Part shown: piece after piece, positions 24,083 to 31,921 of the stretch
How positions within the stretch are numbered: the first letter of the stretch is position 1
Layout of the letters: every line of letters begins with the position of its first letter
NCBI GenBank assembly: GCA_946405135.1
Contig: CAMJGD010000025.1
Span: forward strand, 1 to 38,470
Reading direction: 5' to 3'
Origin: an uncultured Clostridiaceae bacterium
Lineage (GTDB): Bacteria > Bacillota > Clostridia > Clostridiales > Clostridiaceae
Length of the DNA stretch: 38,470 nt
The notes under the pieces: model-generated
Database searches by the model: none
The model's input: the letters and a program-made list of their open reading frames with translations, nothing else
Told to the model about the DNA's origin: nothing
Made by a program: the position numbers and the translations under genes

Positions 24083-25270
24083 TTGAAAGACAAGAAAAAA
24101 GCAAAGAGAATGGCTGTAAATATTGCAAATATCATATTATTGAGTATAATTCTCTATAAAGCTATAGCTACAAATCTATTTCTTGATGCTAGATTAAACT
24201 ATAGATTAATTTCAGCTCCAGTTTTTCAAATTGGCAATGAGGAAAGTTATAAACCACTTACGGAAAAATTTAAAAAGATAACCCTAGTAGGTGAGAGTCA
24301 TGGCATGGAAAAAACCTATAGCTTTTTAGAAAATTTATTAAAGACAATGAATAAAGACAATAAAATAGACTACCTTGTTATAGAAGCAAGTCCTTCTGAT
24401 GCTGCAATTATTAATTTCTATTTAAAAAGCGGTGAAAGGAATTATTTATTTAAATTTATTTCTAATAAAATAGGAACGGCAATGGCATCTCAAGAATTCG
24501 TAAATATGATTAATACTGTTAAAGAAATAAATCAGCATCGACAGGTTCCTATTCGTTTTATTGGTGTTGATTTAGAAGATAAGGAAGATACACTCTTATA
24601 TTACCTTAAGCAAGTGTTAGGGCCATTTGCTGACAATTCTTATGTAAAAGAAATGTGGTTAATGTTATCTAAAGCAACTACATTTAGCCCTGAGGATAGT
24701 AAAAAGTTTCTTAGTTTATTTATTGAGTCCGAAGAAATGCTGCCATTAAAGAAAGAAGAAATATTTGATATGAAGATGGCACTAACACAGCGCTACTCAG
24801 AAAAAGGATATCTTTCTTCAGATGTTATACCCATTAGAGATAAAAAAATGACAGAATGCTTTATGGCTTATAAAAAATATTTGCCTGAGGGATATTTTTT
24901 AGTGAATATGGGTTCAAATCATATTAGTAACAACAATTATACTTCAGATGGGCAAGAAGTTGAATCTTTTGCTTTATTACTTAATAAAGAGCCGCAGCTT
25001 CAAAGACAATTGTATACTATAAATTTGGAATATTTAGATAGTCAATCTATGTTTGGTCAGGAGCTAGGAAAGAGTGAATTAGTTTCCACATTGCCTTATA
25101 TTACTTTTTTGAAATTACAGGATAAAATTCTATATCCAAATACAAAAGAATTTAATAGAGTAGAAGATTGGAAAAAACTCAAAAGGAGAAAATCTATATA
25201 TAATATGCCGGATGCTATTATCATATTTGTAAATAGTAAGGCTGTAAATGCTACTGATATTAGATTTTAG
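24083..25270 (+). CDS. Membrane-anchored EreA/ChaN-like protein
   Basis: The 395-aa product has a basic N terminus and one transmembrane anchor (NIANIILLSIILYKAIA). The outside domain shows KKITLVGESHGMEKTYSFLE, LVIEASPSDAAIINFYL, RDKKMTECF and GSNHIS, the His/Glu-centred blocks shared by erythromycin esterase-like and ChaN/TraB-like proteins. Function is unproven; hydrolase or haem-related roles have been suggested for relatives. GGGGGG precedes the TTG start, 24 bp after the cyclase gene, suggesting an operon. Confidence 0.6.
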   Translation: MKDKKKAKRMAVNIANIILLSIILYKAIATNLFLDARLNYRLISAPVFQIGNEESYKPLTEKFKKITLVGESHGMEKTYSFLENLLKTMNKDNKIDYLVIEASPSDAAIINFYLKSGERNYLFKFISNKIGTAMASQEFVNMINTVKEINQHRQVPIRFIGVDLEDKEDTLLYYLKQVLGPFADNSYVKEMWLMLSKATTFSPEDSKKFLSLFIESEEMLPLKKEEIFDMKMALTQRYSEKGYLSSDVIPIRDKKMTECFMAYKKYLPEGYFLVNMGSNHISNNNYTSDGQEVESFALLLNKEPQLQRQLYTINLEYLDSQSMFGQELGKSELVSTLPYITFLKLQDKILYPNTKEFNRVEDWKKLKRRKSIYNMPDAIIIFVNSKAVNATDIRF

Positions 25271-25347
25271 CCGTGGTATTAATTATCATTACTGGATGCA
25301 ACTATCTATTGCCTTGCCAAACAGATTGTTTCTCGATATTATTCACT

Positions 25348-25368
25348 AGCATCTATGGGTGCTTTTTC
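25348..25368 (+). terminator. Small terminator after the EreA-like gene
   Basis: AGCATC and GGTGCT (25348-25353 and 25358-25363) form a 6-bp stem including one G-T pair with loop TATG, followed by TTTTTCT. Confidence 0.5.
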
Positions 25369-25422
25369 TAGATAATGAATTATTAAATAAGGCTATATTT
25401 TAAAATAGTGTTGAAAATATTA

Positions 25423-25462
25423 TATAATTTAAGAGGGATTATACAATCCCTCTTAAATTATA
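25423..25462. terminator. Perfect 18-bp hairpin, terminator of the minus-strand gene
   Basis: Arms at 25423-25440 and 25445-25462 pair without mismatch (core AAGAGGGATT / AATCCCTCTT) around loop ATAC. It lies 13 bp beyond the stop of the minus-strand gene and is the likely terminator for it. Confidence 0.75.
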
Positions 25463-25475
25463 ATTGTAGTGCTAT

Positions 25476-25784
25476 TTATTGTTTTGGAACGCCTTTACAC
25501 ATAGTTTTCTTGTGACATTTAGGACAATATAAATTTTTATAGTTTACTCCACTATTAACACCAAAAACATTTTGTTTTAAGGTAATTTCAAAACTTTTTC
25601 CACATTCATCACATATCCACTCATACCTAACTGTACTCCAACGCATTAACGTATAAATTCCTATCAATAATCCAATGAAACTAATTGCAAACAATACCAA
25701 ATTTGATGTTGCTCCAATAAATAGTAGTAATAAAGATACCACACTTAATAATATACCAAAGATAAGATACCCCTTATTTTTCAT
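25476..25784 (-). CDS. Small membrane protein with C-terminal zinc ribbon
   Basis: The 102-aa protein has two hydrophobic helices (YLIFGILLSVVSLLLLFIGA and LVLFAISFIGLLIGIYTLM). A cytoplasmic zinc ribbon follows, with CDECGKSF and CPKCHKKTMC providing CxxC pairs. The ATG at 25784 is preferred to a GTG nine bases upstream because AAGGTG is placed correctly for it. Function unknown. A role as a small membrane sensor or partner is possible. Confidence 0.65.
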   Translation of the reverse strand: MKNKGYLIFGILLSVVSLLLLFIGATSNLVLFAISFIGLLIGIYTLMRWSTVRYEWICDECGKSFEITLKQNVFGVNSGVNYKNLYCPKCHKKTMCKGVPKQ

Positions 25785-25822
25785 CCTAATCACCTTGCTA
25801 TGATTTTATGATTATAGATTTA

Positions 25823-26161
25823 TTATTCATTAATTATAACATGATCTTCAATAAAATATATGAGAATTATACAATCAAGTATTTTATGTCTCCAAAAGAA
25901 ACTTGTTGCAATATTTATCTCTACAATTTTAGCACTTTTTCTAATAGAGTACCCTTCAATCATACATTTAGCATATTTAAGCCATTTATCTAATAGTTTC
26001 TTACTCTTATAAGTAGCAGAGTTTGTAAAATCGGTAAAAGTCTTATTGCAAGACTTACAAATATATCTTTGCTTATCTTTATACTTTCCGTTTCTTGATA
26101 CAGTTTGAGCATTACAATACATGGTAGAAGGTTTAGAACGTCTAGTATAAGTTAAATTATA
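25823..26161 (-). pseudogene. N-terminal remnant of an IS1595-like transposase
   Basis: The readable frame has SRNGKYKDKQRYICKSCNKT, then FTDFTNSATYKSKKLLDKWL and the helix-turn-helix stretch GYSIRKSAKIVEI, followed by SFFWRHKILD. This is the N-terminal zinc-ribbon and HTH part of IS1595-family transposases. The DDE nuclease domain is missing and the frame ends in unrelated sequence, while the frame is also open upstream of the first ATG. The copy is dead and truncated at both sides. Confidence 0.75.
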
Positions 26162-26186
26162 AAATAAATTTTAATTTCCAAAGTTA

Positions 26187-26247
26187 GTTATTGGCATTTG
26201 ACAATAACTAAAAATAAGAGTAATATGAAAGTGGCAAATGCCAATAA
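26187..26247. promoter_or_regulatory. Overlapping inverted repeats before the Fe-S gene cluster
   Basis: TTATTGGCATTTG (26187-26199) is perfectly inverted as CAAATGCCAATAA (26235-26247). The left arm can instead pair with the nearby CAATAAC (26201-26207) through GTTATTG. Each arm also contains a near-palindrome, TTGGCATTTGACAA and TGGCAAATGCCA. This could be paired operators for a dimeric regulator, such as the DUF134 protein encoded downstream, or alternative RNA folds. It lies about 125 bp upstream of the NifX-like gene. The role is inferred. Confidence 0.45.
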
Positions 26248-26266
26248 TGTTTTAGGAGAGCTTTCA

Positions 26267-26368
26267 ATGTTAAATAGTATAAATAATTTAGATTAATATT
26301 GGTATGAAGATTTTGAAAGAATTTTTAATCCTAGAGTAACAAATATAATAAAAGGTTGGGAGGAATAG
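26267..26368 (+). pseudogene. Tiny reading frame broken by one stop codon
   Basis: After GGAGAG, an ATG at 26267 opens MLNSINNLD. A TAA follows at 26294-26296, and the same frame then continues YWYEDFERIFNPRVTNI to TAG at 26366, overlapping the next gene's ribosome binding site. Either this is a 9-codon leader peptide followed by chance coding, or a 33-codon gene with a nonsense mutation. I do not recognise the product. Confidence 0.35.
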
Positions 26369-26370
26369 TA

Positions 26371-26736
26371 ATGAAAATAGCAATTTCAGCAACAGGAAAA
26401 ACTACTGAAAATCTACTTGATATGAGATTTGGAAGGTGTGAATATTTCCAAATTCATGATACTGAAAGTAAAGAGATTAAAATATTAGAAAATGAAGGCC
26501 AAAATTCTAGTGGAGGAGCAGGGATAGTTGCATCTAACCAATTAATAGATGAAAAAATAGATGTTATTATCACAGGAAATCTTGGACCTAATGCATTTGA
26601 ACTTATTGAAAAATCAGGAATCAAGGCATATAAGTGCGGGAATATGGTTATAGGTTCAGTACTGGAAAAATATAAAAAAGGTGAGCTTAAAGAAATTAAA
26701 ATAGCTAGTCCTGCACATCATGGAGGAAACCATTAG
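26371..26736 (+). CDS. NifX/NifB-like iron-molybdenum cofactor family protein 1
   Basis: The 121-aa protein belongs to the dinitrogenase iron-molybdenum cofactor-binding superfamily (MTH1175-like): MKIAISATGKTTENLLDMRF, GRCEYFQI, then VDVIITGNLGPNAFELI-type residues (DVIITGNLGPNAFELIEKSG). Outside nitrogen fixers these small proteins bind Fe-S or other metal clusters and are often encoded beside MinD-type Fe-S ATPases, as here. The C terminus HHGGNH may bind metal. GGGAGG 8 nt upstream supports ATG 26371 over an upstream TTG-type start. Confidence 0.85.
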   Translation: MKIAISATGKTTENLLDMRFGRCEYFQIHDTESKEIKILENEGQNSSGGAGIVASNQLIDEKIDVIITGNLGPNAFELIEKSGIKAYKCGNMVIGSVLEKYKKGELKEIKIASPAHHGGNH

Positions 26737-26754
26737 ATTGGAGATGGATATATA

Positions 26755-27585
26755 GTGAATATAGCAGTGCTTAGTGGTAAAGGAGGAACAGGTAAAACTA
26801 CAGTTTCAACTAATCTTGCTCTTGCACTAAAGGCAAATTATATAGATTGTGATGTGGAAGAACCCAATGGATTTTTGTTTCTAAAGCCTAAAATAGATAA
26901 AGAAGAAAGGGTTATGGTGGAATATCCTGTTATTGATGATGATAAATGCAATTATTGCGGAGCTTGTGTTAATGAGTGTAAGTTTAATGCTCTTGCAAAA
27001 GTAAATCATGATATTATGCTTTTTGAAAAGTTGTGTCATGGCTGTGGGGCATGCAAAATTGTATGTAAGTATAATGCTATAAATTATAATAAAAGAGAAA
27101 TAGGTAAAATTGAAAAAGGCAATGTAAGAGATATAAATTGTAGAAGGGGAATTTTAAATATAGGTGAGCCTATGGCAGTACCAGTTATAAGAGAACTTCT
27201 AAATGATTTGTCAAATGAAATCAATCTAATTGATTGTCCGCCTGGAACTTCTTGTAATGTGGTAAATTCTTTAAAGCATGCTGATGCAGCAATACTTGTT
27301 ACAGAGCCTTCTGAATTTGGACTTCACGATTTAAAAATGGCCGTAGAACTTGTAAAAAGGTATAATATACCTTTTGGGATAATTATAAATAAAGATGATG
27401 AAAAAGATAATGTAGTAAAAAAGTATTGCAGGGAAGAGGAAATTATATTAATAGGTACTATTCCTTATAGCAAAGATACGGCAGTACTTTATTCTAAGGG
27501 AGAAATATTATATGATGATTTTTATCATAAAACAATATTTGATAAGCTCTCAAAAGGAGTAAAGGAGGTGCTATCTTGGAATTAG
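26755..27585 (+). CDS. MinD/Mrp-type ATPase with inserted 2[4Fe-4S] ferredoxin, A
   Basis: The 276-aa protein begins with the deviant Walker A SGKGGTGKTT (from residue 6). Next come DCDVEEPNG, and two [4Fe-4S] clusters in CNYCGACVNECKFNA and CHGCGACKIVCKYNA. Walker B-like LIDCPPGTSC follows. This architecture is that of P-loop ATPases thought to help carry or assemble Fe-S clusters, related to Mrp and NifH-like proteins. The GTG start follows GGAGATGG. Its end overlaps the next gene by 10 bp, so the two paralogues are translationally coupled and may form a heterodimer. Confidence 0.9.
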   Translation: MNIAVLSGKGGTGKTTVSTNLALALKANYIDCDVEEPNGFLFLKPKIDKEERVMVEYPVIDDDKCNYCGACVNECKFNALAKVNHDIMLFEKLCHGCGACKIVCKYNAINYNKREIGKIEKGNVRDINCRRGILNIGEPMAVPVIRELLNDLSNEINLIDCPPGTSCNVVNSLKHADAAILVTEPSEFGLHDLKMAVELVKRYNIPFGIIINKDDEKDNVVKKYCREEEIILIGTIPYSKDTAVLYSKGEILYDDFYHKTIFDKLSKGVKEVLSWN

Positions 27586-28433
27586 CAGTTTTAAGTGGAA
27601 AAGGTGGCACAGGGAAAACCACTATTGCTACAGCATTATCTGAACTTGCTAAAGAAGTAATAAGAATAGACTGCGATGTAGATGCTCCAAATCTTTATTT
27701 ATTTTATAAAGGAAAAGATATTGAAAAAAGTGATTTTATAGGCGGCAAAAAAGCTGTTATAGATAAATCTTTGTGTGTTAAATGTGGTAGATGCGAAAGC
27801 ACATGTAAATTTAATGCTATAGAAAATTTCGCTATAGATTCTTTTATTTGTGAAGGATGTGGCGCTTGCAAACTAGTGTGTCCACAAAATGCTATAAGTC
27901 TAACTGATGAGAAGACAGCTAACACAGTTATTTCTAAATTGGATGAAGGAATAATTTCAAGAGCAGAAATGGAAATAGGTAGCGATGGTTCTGGAAAGCT
28001 TATAATGTATTTAAGAAAAAATGGTAGAAGGTTTAAAGACAATGAGGAGTTGACTATAATAGATGGCTCACCAGGTATTGGATGTTCTGTTATATCTTCT
28101 ATAACAGGAAGTGATGCAGTATTAGTTGTAACAGAGCCTACAAAATCTGGACTTGATGATTTAATGAGAGTAGTAGCTTTATGTGAGCATTTTGGGATTT
28201 TTACCATGGTCTGTATAAATAAATATGATATTAACGAAGATATGAGTAAGGAAATAGAAAAATTTATTAATAAAAAAAAGTTGATTTTAGTAGGTAAAAT
28301 TCCTTATGATGATATGGTTATGAAGTCTATAAATCAGTTAAAGCCTATAACTTATTATAAAAATAGTATAGCAAAAAAATCTATTGAAAAAATGTGGGAA
28401 GATATTAAAAGAAATATAACAATCAAGATATAA
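27576..28433 (+). CDS. MinD/Mrp-type ATPase with inserted 2[4Fe-4S] ferredoxin, B
   Basis: This 285-aa paralogue has SGKGGTGKTT, RIDCDVDAPNLYLF, clusters CVKCGRCESTCKFNA and CEGCGACKLVCPQNA, and IIDGSPGIGCSV in place of Walker B. The pair with the preceding gene is the usual arrangement in clostridia and archaea. AGGAGGTG precedes the TTG start, which lies inside the upstream gene. The partner substrate is not known; context with NifX-like proteins points to metal-cluster handling. Confidence 0.9.
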   Translation: MELAVLSGKGGTGKTTIATALSELAKEVIRIDCDVDAPNLYLFYKGKDIEKSDFIGGKKAVIDKSLCVKCGRCESTCKFNAIENFAIDSFICEGCGACKLVCPQNAISLTDEKTANTVISKLDEGIISRAEMEIGSDGSGKLIMYLRKNGRRFKDNEELTIIDGSPGIGCSVISSITGSDAVLVVTEPTKSGLDDLMRVVALCEHFGIFTMVCINKYDINEDMSKEIEKFINKKKLILVGKIPYDDMVMKSINQLKPITYYKNSIAKKSIEKMWEDIKRNITIKI

Positions 28434-28569
28434 GGTTTTATATAAAATTTAATAAATTAGATATTTATTAAGTATATTATAGATAGCGTAAAATGAGATA
28501 TGAAAAAAGTTAGCCTTAAAAAATATGCTCGTTAGAGCTTAAATAGTTAAAATTTAGGAGGAATTATAA

Positions 28570-28926
28570 ATGAAAATAGCAATTGCAAGTGAAGGAAAGT
28601 ATGTAAGCAGACATTTTGGACATTGTGAAGGATTTACAATATATGAAGTAGGGGAGGACAAATCATTAAACAAAATTGTTACTCCAAATCCAGGACATAG
28701 ACCTGGATATCTTCCAGTATTTTTAAAGGAATTAGATACCAATATTATTATTGCAGGCGGTATGGGAGAAACTGCACAGAAGTTATTTAATGAAAATGGA
28801 ATTGAAGTTGTAGTTGGGGCACAAGGCTTATGTGATGATGCTTTGCAGAAATATATAAGTGGCGAATTAAAATCAACAGGCAGTATTTGTCGAGAGCATG
28901 AACATGAAGGACATTGTAATGAATAA
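28570..28926 (+). CDS. NifX/NifB-like metal-cofactor family protein 2
   Basis: The 118-aa protein starts MKIAIASEGKYVSRHFGHCE and has PNPGHRPGYLPVFLKELDTN and IIIAGGMGETAQKLF, the family core with the HFGHC motif. Its tail CREHEHEGHC is rich in His and Cys and probably binds metal. It differs enough from the first NifX-like protein to be a separate subfamily. AGGAGG precedes the ATG. The 136-bp gap to the ATPase genes contains a small GCTC/GAGC hairpin (28527-28538) and may hold its own promoter. Confidence 0.85.
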   Translation: MKIAIASEGKYVSRHFGHCEGFTIYEVGEDKSLNKIVTPNPGHRPGYLPVFLKELDTNIIIAGGMGETAQKLFNENGIEVVVGAQGLCDDALQKYISGELKSTGSICREHEHEGHCNE

Positions 28927-29222
28927 TCACTATAAGGTTTGCTAAAATTTATAGAAATTTAAATATGTTTAATAAATTAAGGATAGCAAAAGGAATAAAC
29001 ATTAATATTTATGCGTTATTGTGAAATTAAAGTACTTAGTGGAAACCCCTGCATATTGATTTTAAATGCTATAAATGTAATAGTATAATTAATGTATACA
29101 GTCAGAATTTTAATTATGGGTATATAAAATTAAATAAAAAATGATATGGAAAATAATTTAGAAATAAATGATTCAAATATTATATTTGCAGTATTATGTG
29201 GTAAATGCAGGGAGGAATTAAA

Positions 29223-29663
29223 ATGTCAAGGCCAACAAAATTTAGAAGAGTAGAGTTTTTTCCAGAAGATACTTATTTTGTTCCGTGGGGGAAGCCTAAA
29301 TGTAAAATTGAAGAGATAGCTTTAAAAGTGGAAGAACTTGAAGCAATGAGATTAAAAGATATTGAAGGATTAAACCAGGAACAATGTGCTGAAAGAATGC
29401 AGGTATCTAGACAAACTTTTCAAAATATAATAGATAGTGCAAGGAAAAAGGTAGCTGTAGCTTTAACAGAAGGAAATGCTATAAGGATTAGTGGAGGAAA
29501 TTACAGAGCAACATTTTGTAAATTTAAATGCTATAAGTGTGGAAATATATATGAAATAAATTATGAACAAGACAAATACACTTGTCCTTCTTGTGGTTCA
29601 GATAATGTTATTTGTACTAAAAAGGCAGGCTTTTGTAAAAAGTGGTGTAAAACATTAGATTAA
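29223..29663 (+). CDS. DUF134 DNA-binding protein with zinc ribbon
   Basis: The 146-aa protein opens MSRPTKFRRVEFFPE, the DUF134 start. It has a sigma-region-4-like HTH (LNQEQCAERMQVSRQTFQNI) and a C-terminal zinc ribbon with CYKCGN and CPSCGS, plus more cysteines (CTKKAGFCKKWC). DUF134 proteins commonly sit by NifX-like and MinD-type Fe-S genes and are taken to regulate them. GGGAGG 8 nt upstream fixes the ATG at 29223. The inverted repeat at 26187-26247 is a candidate binding site (inference). Confidence 0.87.
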   Translation: MSRPTKFRRVEFFPEDTYFVPWGKPKCKIEEIALKVEELEAMRLKDIEGLNQEQCAERMQVSRQTFQNIIDSARKKVAVALTEGNAIRISGGNYRATFCKFKCYKCGNIYEINYEQDKYTCPSCGSDNVICTKKAGFCKKWCKTLD

Positions 29664-29795
29664 TGATACAAAAATTATATGTGGTAAGATTATACTGATA
29701 TGCTAATGGATGATTTTATGTATTTAATAAATGCAGAAATGGGAATAGTATAAAAAAATATAGTTTACACAAAATAAAACAGGAGGTGTTTTATT

Positions 29796-30257
29796 TTGAA
29801 TATAACTTTAACACAAAAAGAAAGAATGCTACTGGAAGACCAAAAAAGTCATGAACAAATTTGTATAGAAAAGTATGCTAATTATGCAAATCAAGCTAAA
29901 GATACTCAATTAAAACAAATTTGTAAGGCTAATGAGCAAGTGGAAAGAAATCATCTTAATACTATCAACCAACTGTTAAATGGAACAATTCCTGACATGA
30001 ATTCACAGCAAAATCAAAATCCCCAGCAAAACATGAACAATACTCAAGTATCAGGAAGTAATTTGTCTGATAAGGATATGTGTTCAGATTTGCTTATGAC
30101 TGAGAAATATGTTTCAGGAACTTATGATACTACGATTTTTGAATTTAGGGATACTAAAGTCCGAGATATATTAAATCATATACAAAAGGAAGAACAAAAA
30201 CATGGAGAAGCCATATTTAAATATATGGAGAGTAAAGGAATGTATAATGTTCAATAA
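29796..30257 (+). CDS. CotF-family spore coat protein
   Basis: The 153-aa protein has two helical halves separated by an Asn/Gln-rich linker (NSQQNQNPQQNMNNTQVSGS). The C-terminal half, LSDKDMCSDLLMTEKYVSGT and HIQKEEQKHGEAIFKYM, is the coat protein F (ferritin-like helical) signature. N-terminal residues include LLEDQKSHEQICIEKY. It would be made in the mother cell during sporulation. AGGAGGTG precedes the TTG start. It is monocistronic, with a strong terminator after it. Confidence 0.87.
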   Translation: MNITLTQKERMLLEDQKSHEQICIEKYANYANQAKDTQLKQICKANEQVERNHLNTINQLLNGTIPDMNSQQNQNPQQNMNNTQVSGSNLSDKDMCSDLLMTEKYVSGTYDTTIFEFRDTKVRDILNHIQKEEQKHGEAIFKYMESKGMYNVQ

Positions 30258-30274
30258 TCTTTAAAACATAATAG

Positions 30275-30326
30275 AAGCATAAAAGAGATTAAGCTTAAAA
30301 GCAAGCTCTCTTTTATGCTTTTTTTT
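30275..30326 (+). terminator. Strong Rho-independent terminator after the coat gene
   Basis: Arms AAGCATAAAAGAGA (30275-30288) and TCTCTTTTATGCTT (30307-30320) pair perfectly for 14 bp. A run of T follows (30321-30326), and a small AAGCTT is in the loop. Confidence 0.88.
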
Positions 30327-30491
30327 CCAACATAAAAATTTTTTATTGCGTTACCAAGAACATTTATTATATAAACATTAAAAATATGATATAGTTAATT
30401 TATAAAAAAATAAAATATGCACATAATTGTAAATAGATACAAATATTGAATCCGGTAATAATAGTATATATAAAGATTGGGGGGTATAAAA

Positions 30492-31025
30492 ATGTATTAT
30501 GGAGAAAAGGTTTGTTTAAGAGCTTATAAAGAAGAGGATATTCAAGTAGCAACTGCATTTGTTAATGACAAAGAGCTTAAAAAATTTTTAGTTACAGATA
30601 TTCCATTCCCAATGAGCGCTTGGGAAGAGGAAGGATGGGTAAAATCACAAAAAAGTAATAGGAATGGTGAATATAATTTTGCTATAGAAGATATAGAAAC
30701 AAAAAAATATATTGGCGGCTGCGGTATTCAAAATGTTAATTGGTTAACTCGTGTAGCAACAGTAGGAATTATGATTGGAGATAAGGATTATTGGGGAAAA
30801 GGATATGGTACAGATGCTATGAAAGTTTTAATGAAGTTTATATTTGAAGATATGAACATTCGTAAGATAAGGTTAAGCACTTTTTCCTTTAATTTAAGAG
30901 CTCAAAAATCTTATGAAAAATGTGGATTTCAGGTAGAAGGAATTTTAAAAGATGAAGTATTTAAAGACGGGAAGTATTATGATGAAATAATAATGTCTGC
31001 TTTCAATAAATCCTTACTTGATTAA
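30492..31025 (+). CDS. GNAT acetyltransferase (RimL-like)
   Basis: The 177-aa protein has the RimJ/RimL layout: KVCLRAYKEEDIQVA, YIGGCGIQNVNW, the acetyl-CoA loop GDKDYWGKGYGTDAM and the C-terminal RAQKSYEKCGFQVEGIL. The ATG at 30492 with GGGGGG upstream is preferred to an upstream TTG. Substrate unknown; relatives acetylate ribosomal protein termini, spermidine or antibiotics. It is distinct from the GNAT gene at 3109. Confidence 0.87.
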   Translation: MYYGEKVCLRAYKEEDIQVATAFVNDKELKKFLVTDIPFPMSAWEEEGWVKSQKSNRNGEYNFAIEDIETKKYIGGCGIQNVNWLTRVATVGIMIGDKDYWGKGYGTDAMKVLMKFIFEDMNIRKIRLSTFSFNLRAQKSYEKCGFQVEGILKDEVFKDGKYYDEIIMSAFNKSLLD

Positions 31026-31065
31026 AGATTTTAAACTATAAAACTAATCAAATGATCTGAAAAGC

Positions 31066-31494
31066 TTGGGCAATATGAAATTAATATACTTAAAAGAGAA
31101 GCTTATACTGAACGATATTAATAATATTGAAAAATTAATTATAACGAATTCATGGTGGGACAGCATAGATTGTCTTGATGCTATTGTTGGAAATATGTGT
31201 CTTAAATATCCTGAACTAATAGAATCTACTATTTTAAAATGGATTTATTCAGATAATATTTGGTTAAAAAGAGTATCTATAGATTTTCAGTTACAATATA
31301 AAGACAAAACGGATATAGATATTTTAAGTAAGGCAATATTAAGTAACTGTCATACAGATGAGTTTTTTATAAATAAAGCAATAGGATGGTCATTAAGGGA
31401 ATATTCAAAAACCAATAAGGAATGGGTAAAAAAGTTTTTGGAGACTAACAAGTTATCAGCACTTAGTGTTAGAGAAGCAAGTAAATACCTTTAA
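31066..31494 (+). pseudogene. N-terminally truncated AlkD-like DNA alkylation repair protein
   Basis: The 142-residue frame carries the C-terminal HEAT-like part of AlkD-family glycosylases. NIEKLIITNSWWDSIDCLD has the family's WWDxxD block, followed by NIWLKRVSIDFQLQY, FINKAIGWSLREYSKT and SVREASKYL. Full proteins have about 220-230 residues, so some 80-90 N-terminal residues are missing. No good ribosome binding site precedes the frame, and a TAA lies at 31045. The remaining half is unlikely to act on alkylated DNA. It ends normally. Confidence 0.7.
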
Positions 31495-31513
31495 GATTTG
31501 TAATTTGGCTGAG

Positions 31514-31537
31514 TATAATGAGTTTTTACTCATTATA
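31514..31537 (+). terminator. Possible terminator
   Basis: TATAATGAG (31514-31522) pairs with CTCATTATA (31529-31537) around TTTTTA; it is followed by TTACAGTCATATTTTTTT. A/T-rich and therefore weak. Confidence 0.4.
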
Positions 31538-31621
31538 TTACAGTCATATTTTTTTATATATACCTAAGTTTTACTAAAAGGCGTTTATATAAGCATTAGA
31601 AATAGGGTATAATTAACAATG

Positions 31622-31921
31622 TGTCACACTAAAAAGTAGATACCAGTATATAAGAAATAGAAGGTTAATTTAACATAATTTGTAATATGAAGTGAGTATT
31701 ACTCCACACGTAAGAATATATTTATGTCACAATAAAAAGTAGATGGACAGGTATAACAAATAATAAATCTGATTCTATAAGTAAAATTTTGGATGACAAG
31801 TAGTCAGTATTATGCACGGCAAAGCACTGTATTTATATCACAATAAAAAGTAGATGGACAAGGTATATGAAAAAATAAAGCTAATTCTATAAATGAAATT
31901 TTGGATGATAAGTAGTAAGTA
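31622..31921. repeat. Three tandem ~105-bp repeats before a transposase remnant
   Basis: Each unit begins with a version of TGTCACAATAAAAAGTAGAT, at 31622, 31725 and 31836 (spacing 103 and 111 bp). Units 2 and 3 stay similar throughout, sharing ATTCTATAA and ATTTTGGATGA and ending in a TGCACG-like block; unit 1 is more diverged. No ORF is present. They could be the multi-repeat end of an insertion element or amplified flanking DNA. Confidence 0.7.

Noticed and set aside
25423-25462. Sequence resembling the CRISPR repeat core (TTTAAG..GGATTAT.ACAA)
   Set aside because: It is one arm of a perfect 18-bp hairpin serving as a terminator, with no second copy or spacer pattern nearby.
26371-28926. 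Nitrogenase gene cluster
   Set aside because: NifX-like and NifH-like folds are present but no NifH, NifD, NifK or NifB signatures occur; the ATPases carry ferredoxin inserts typical of MinD/Mrp relatives.
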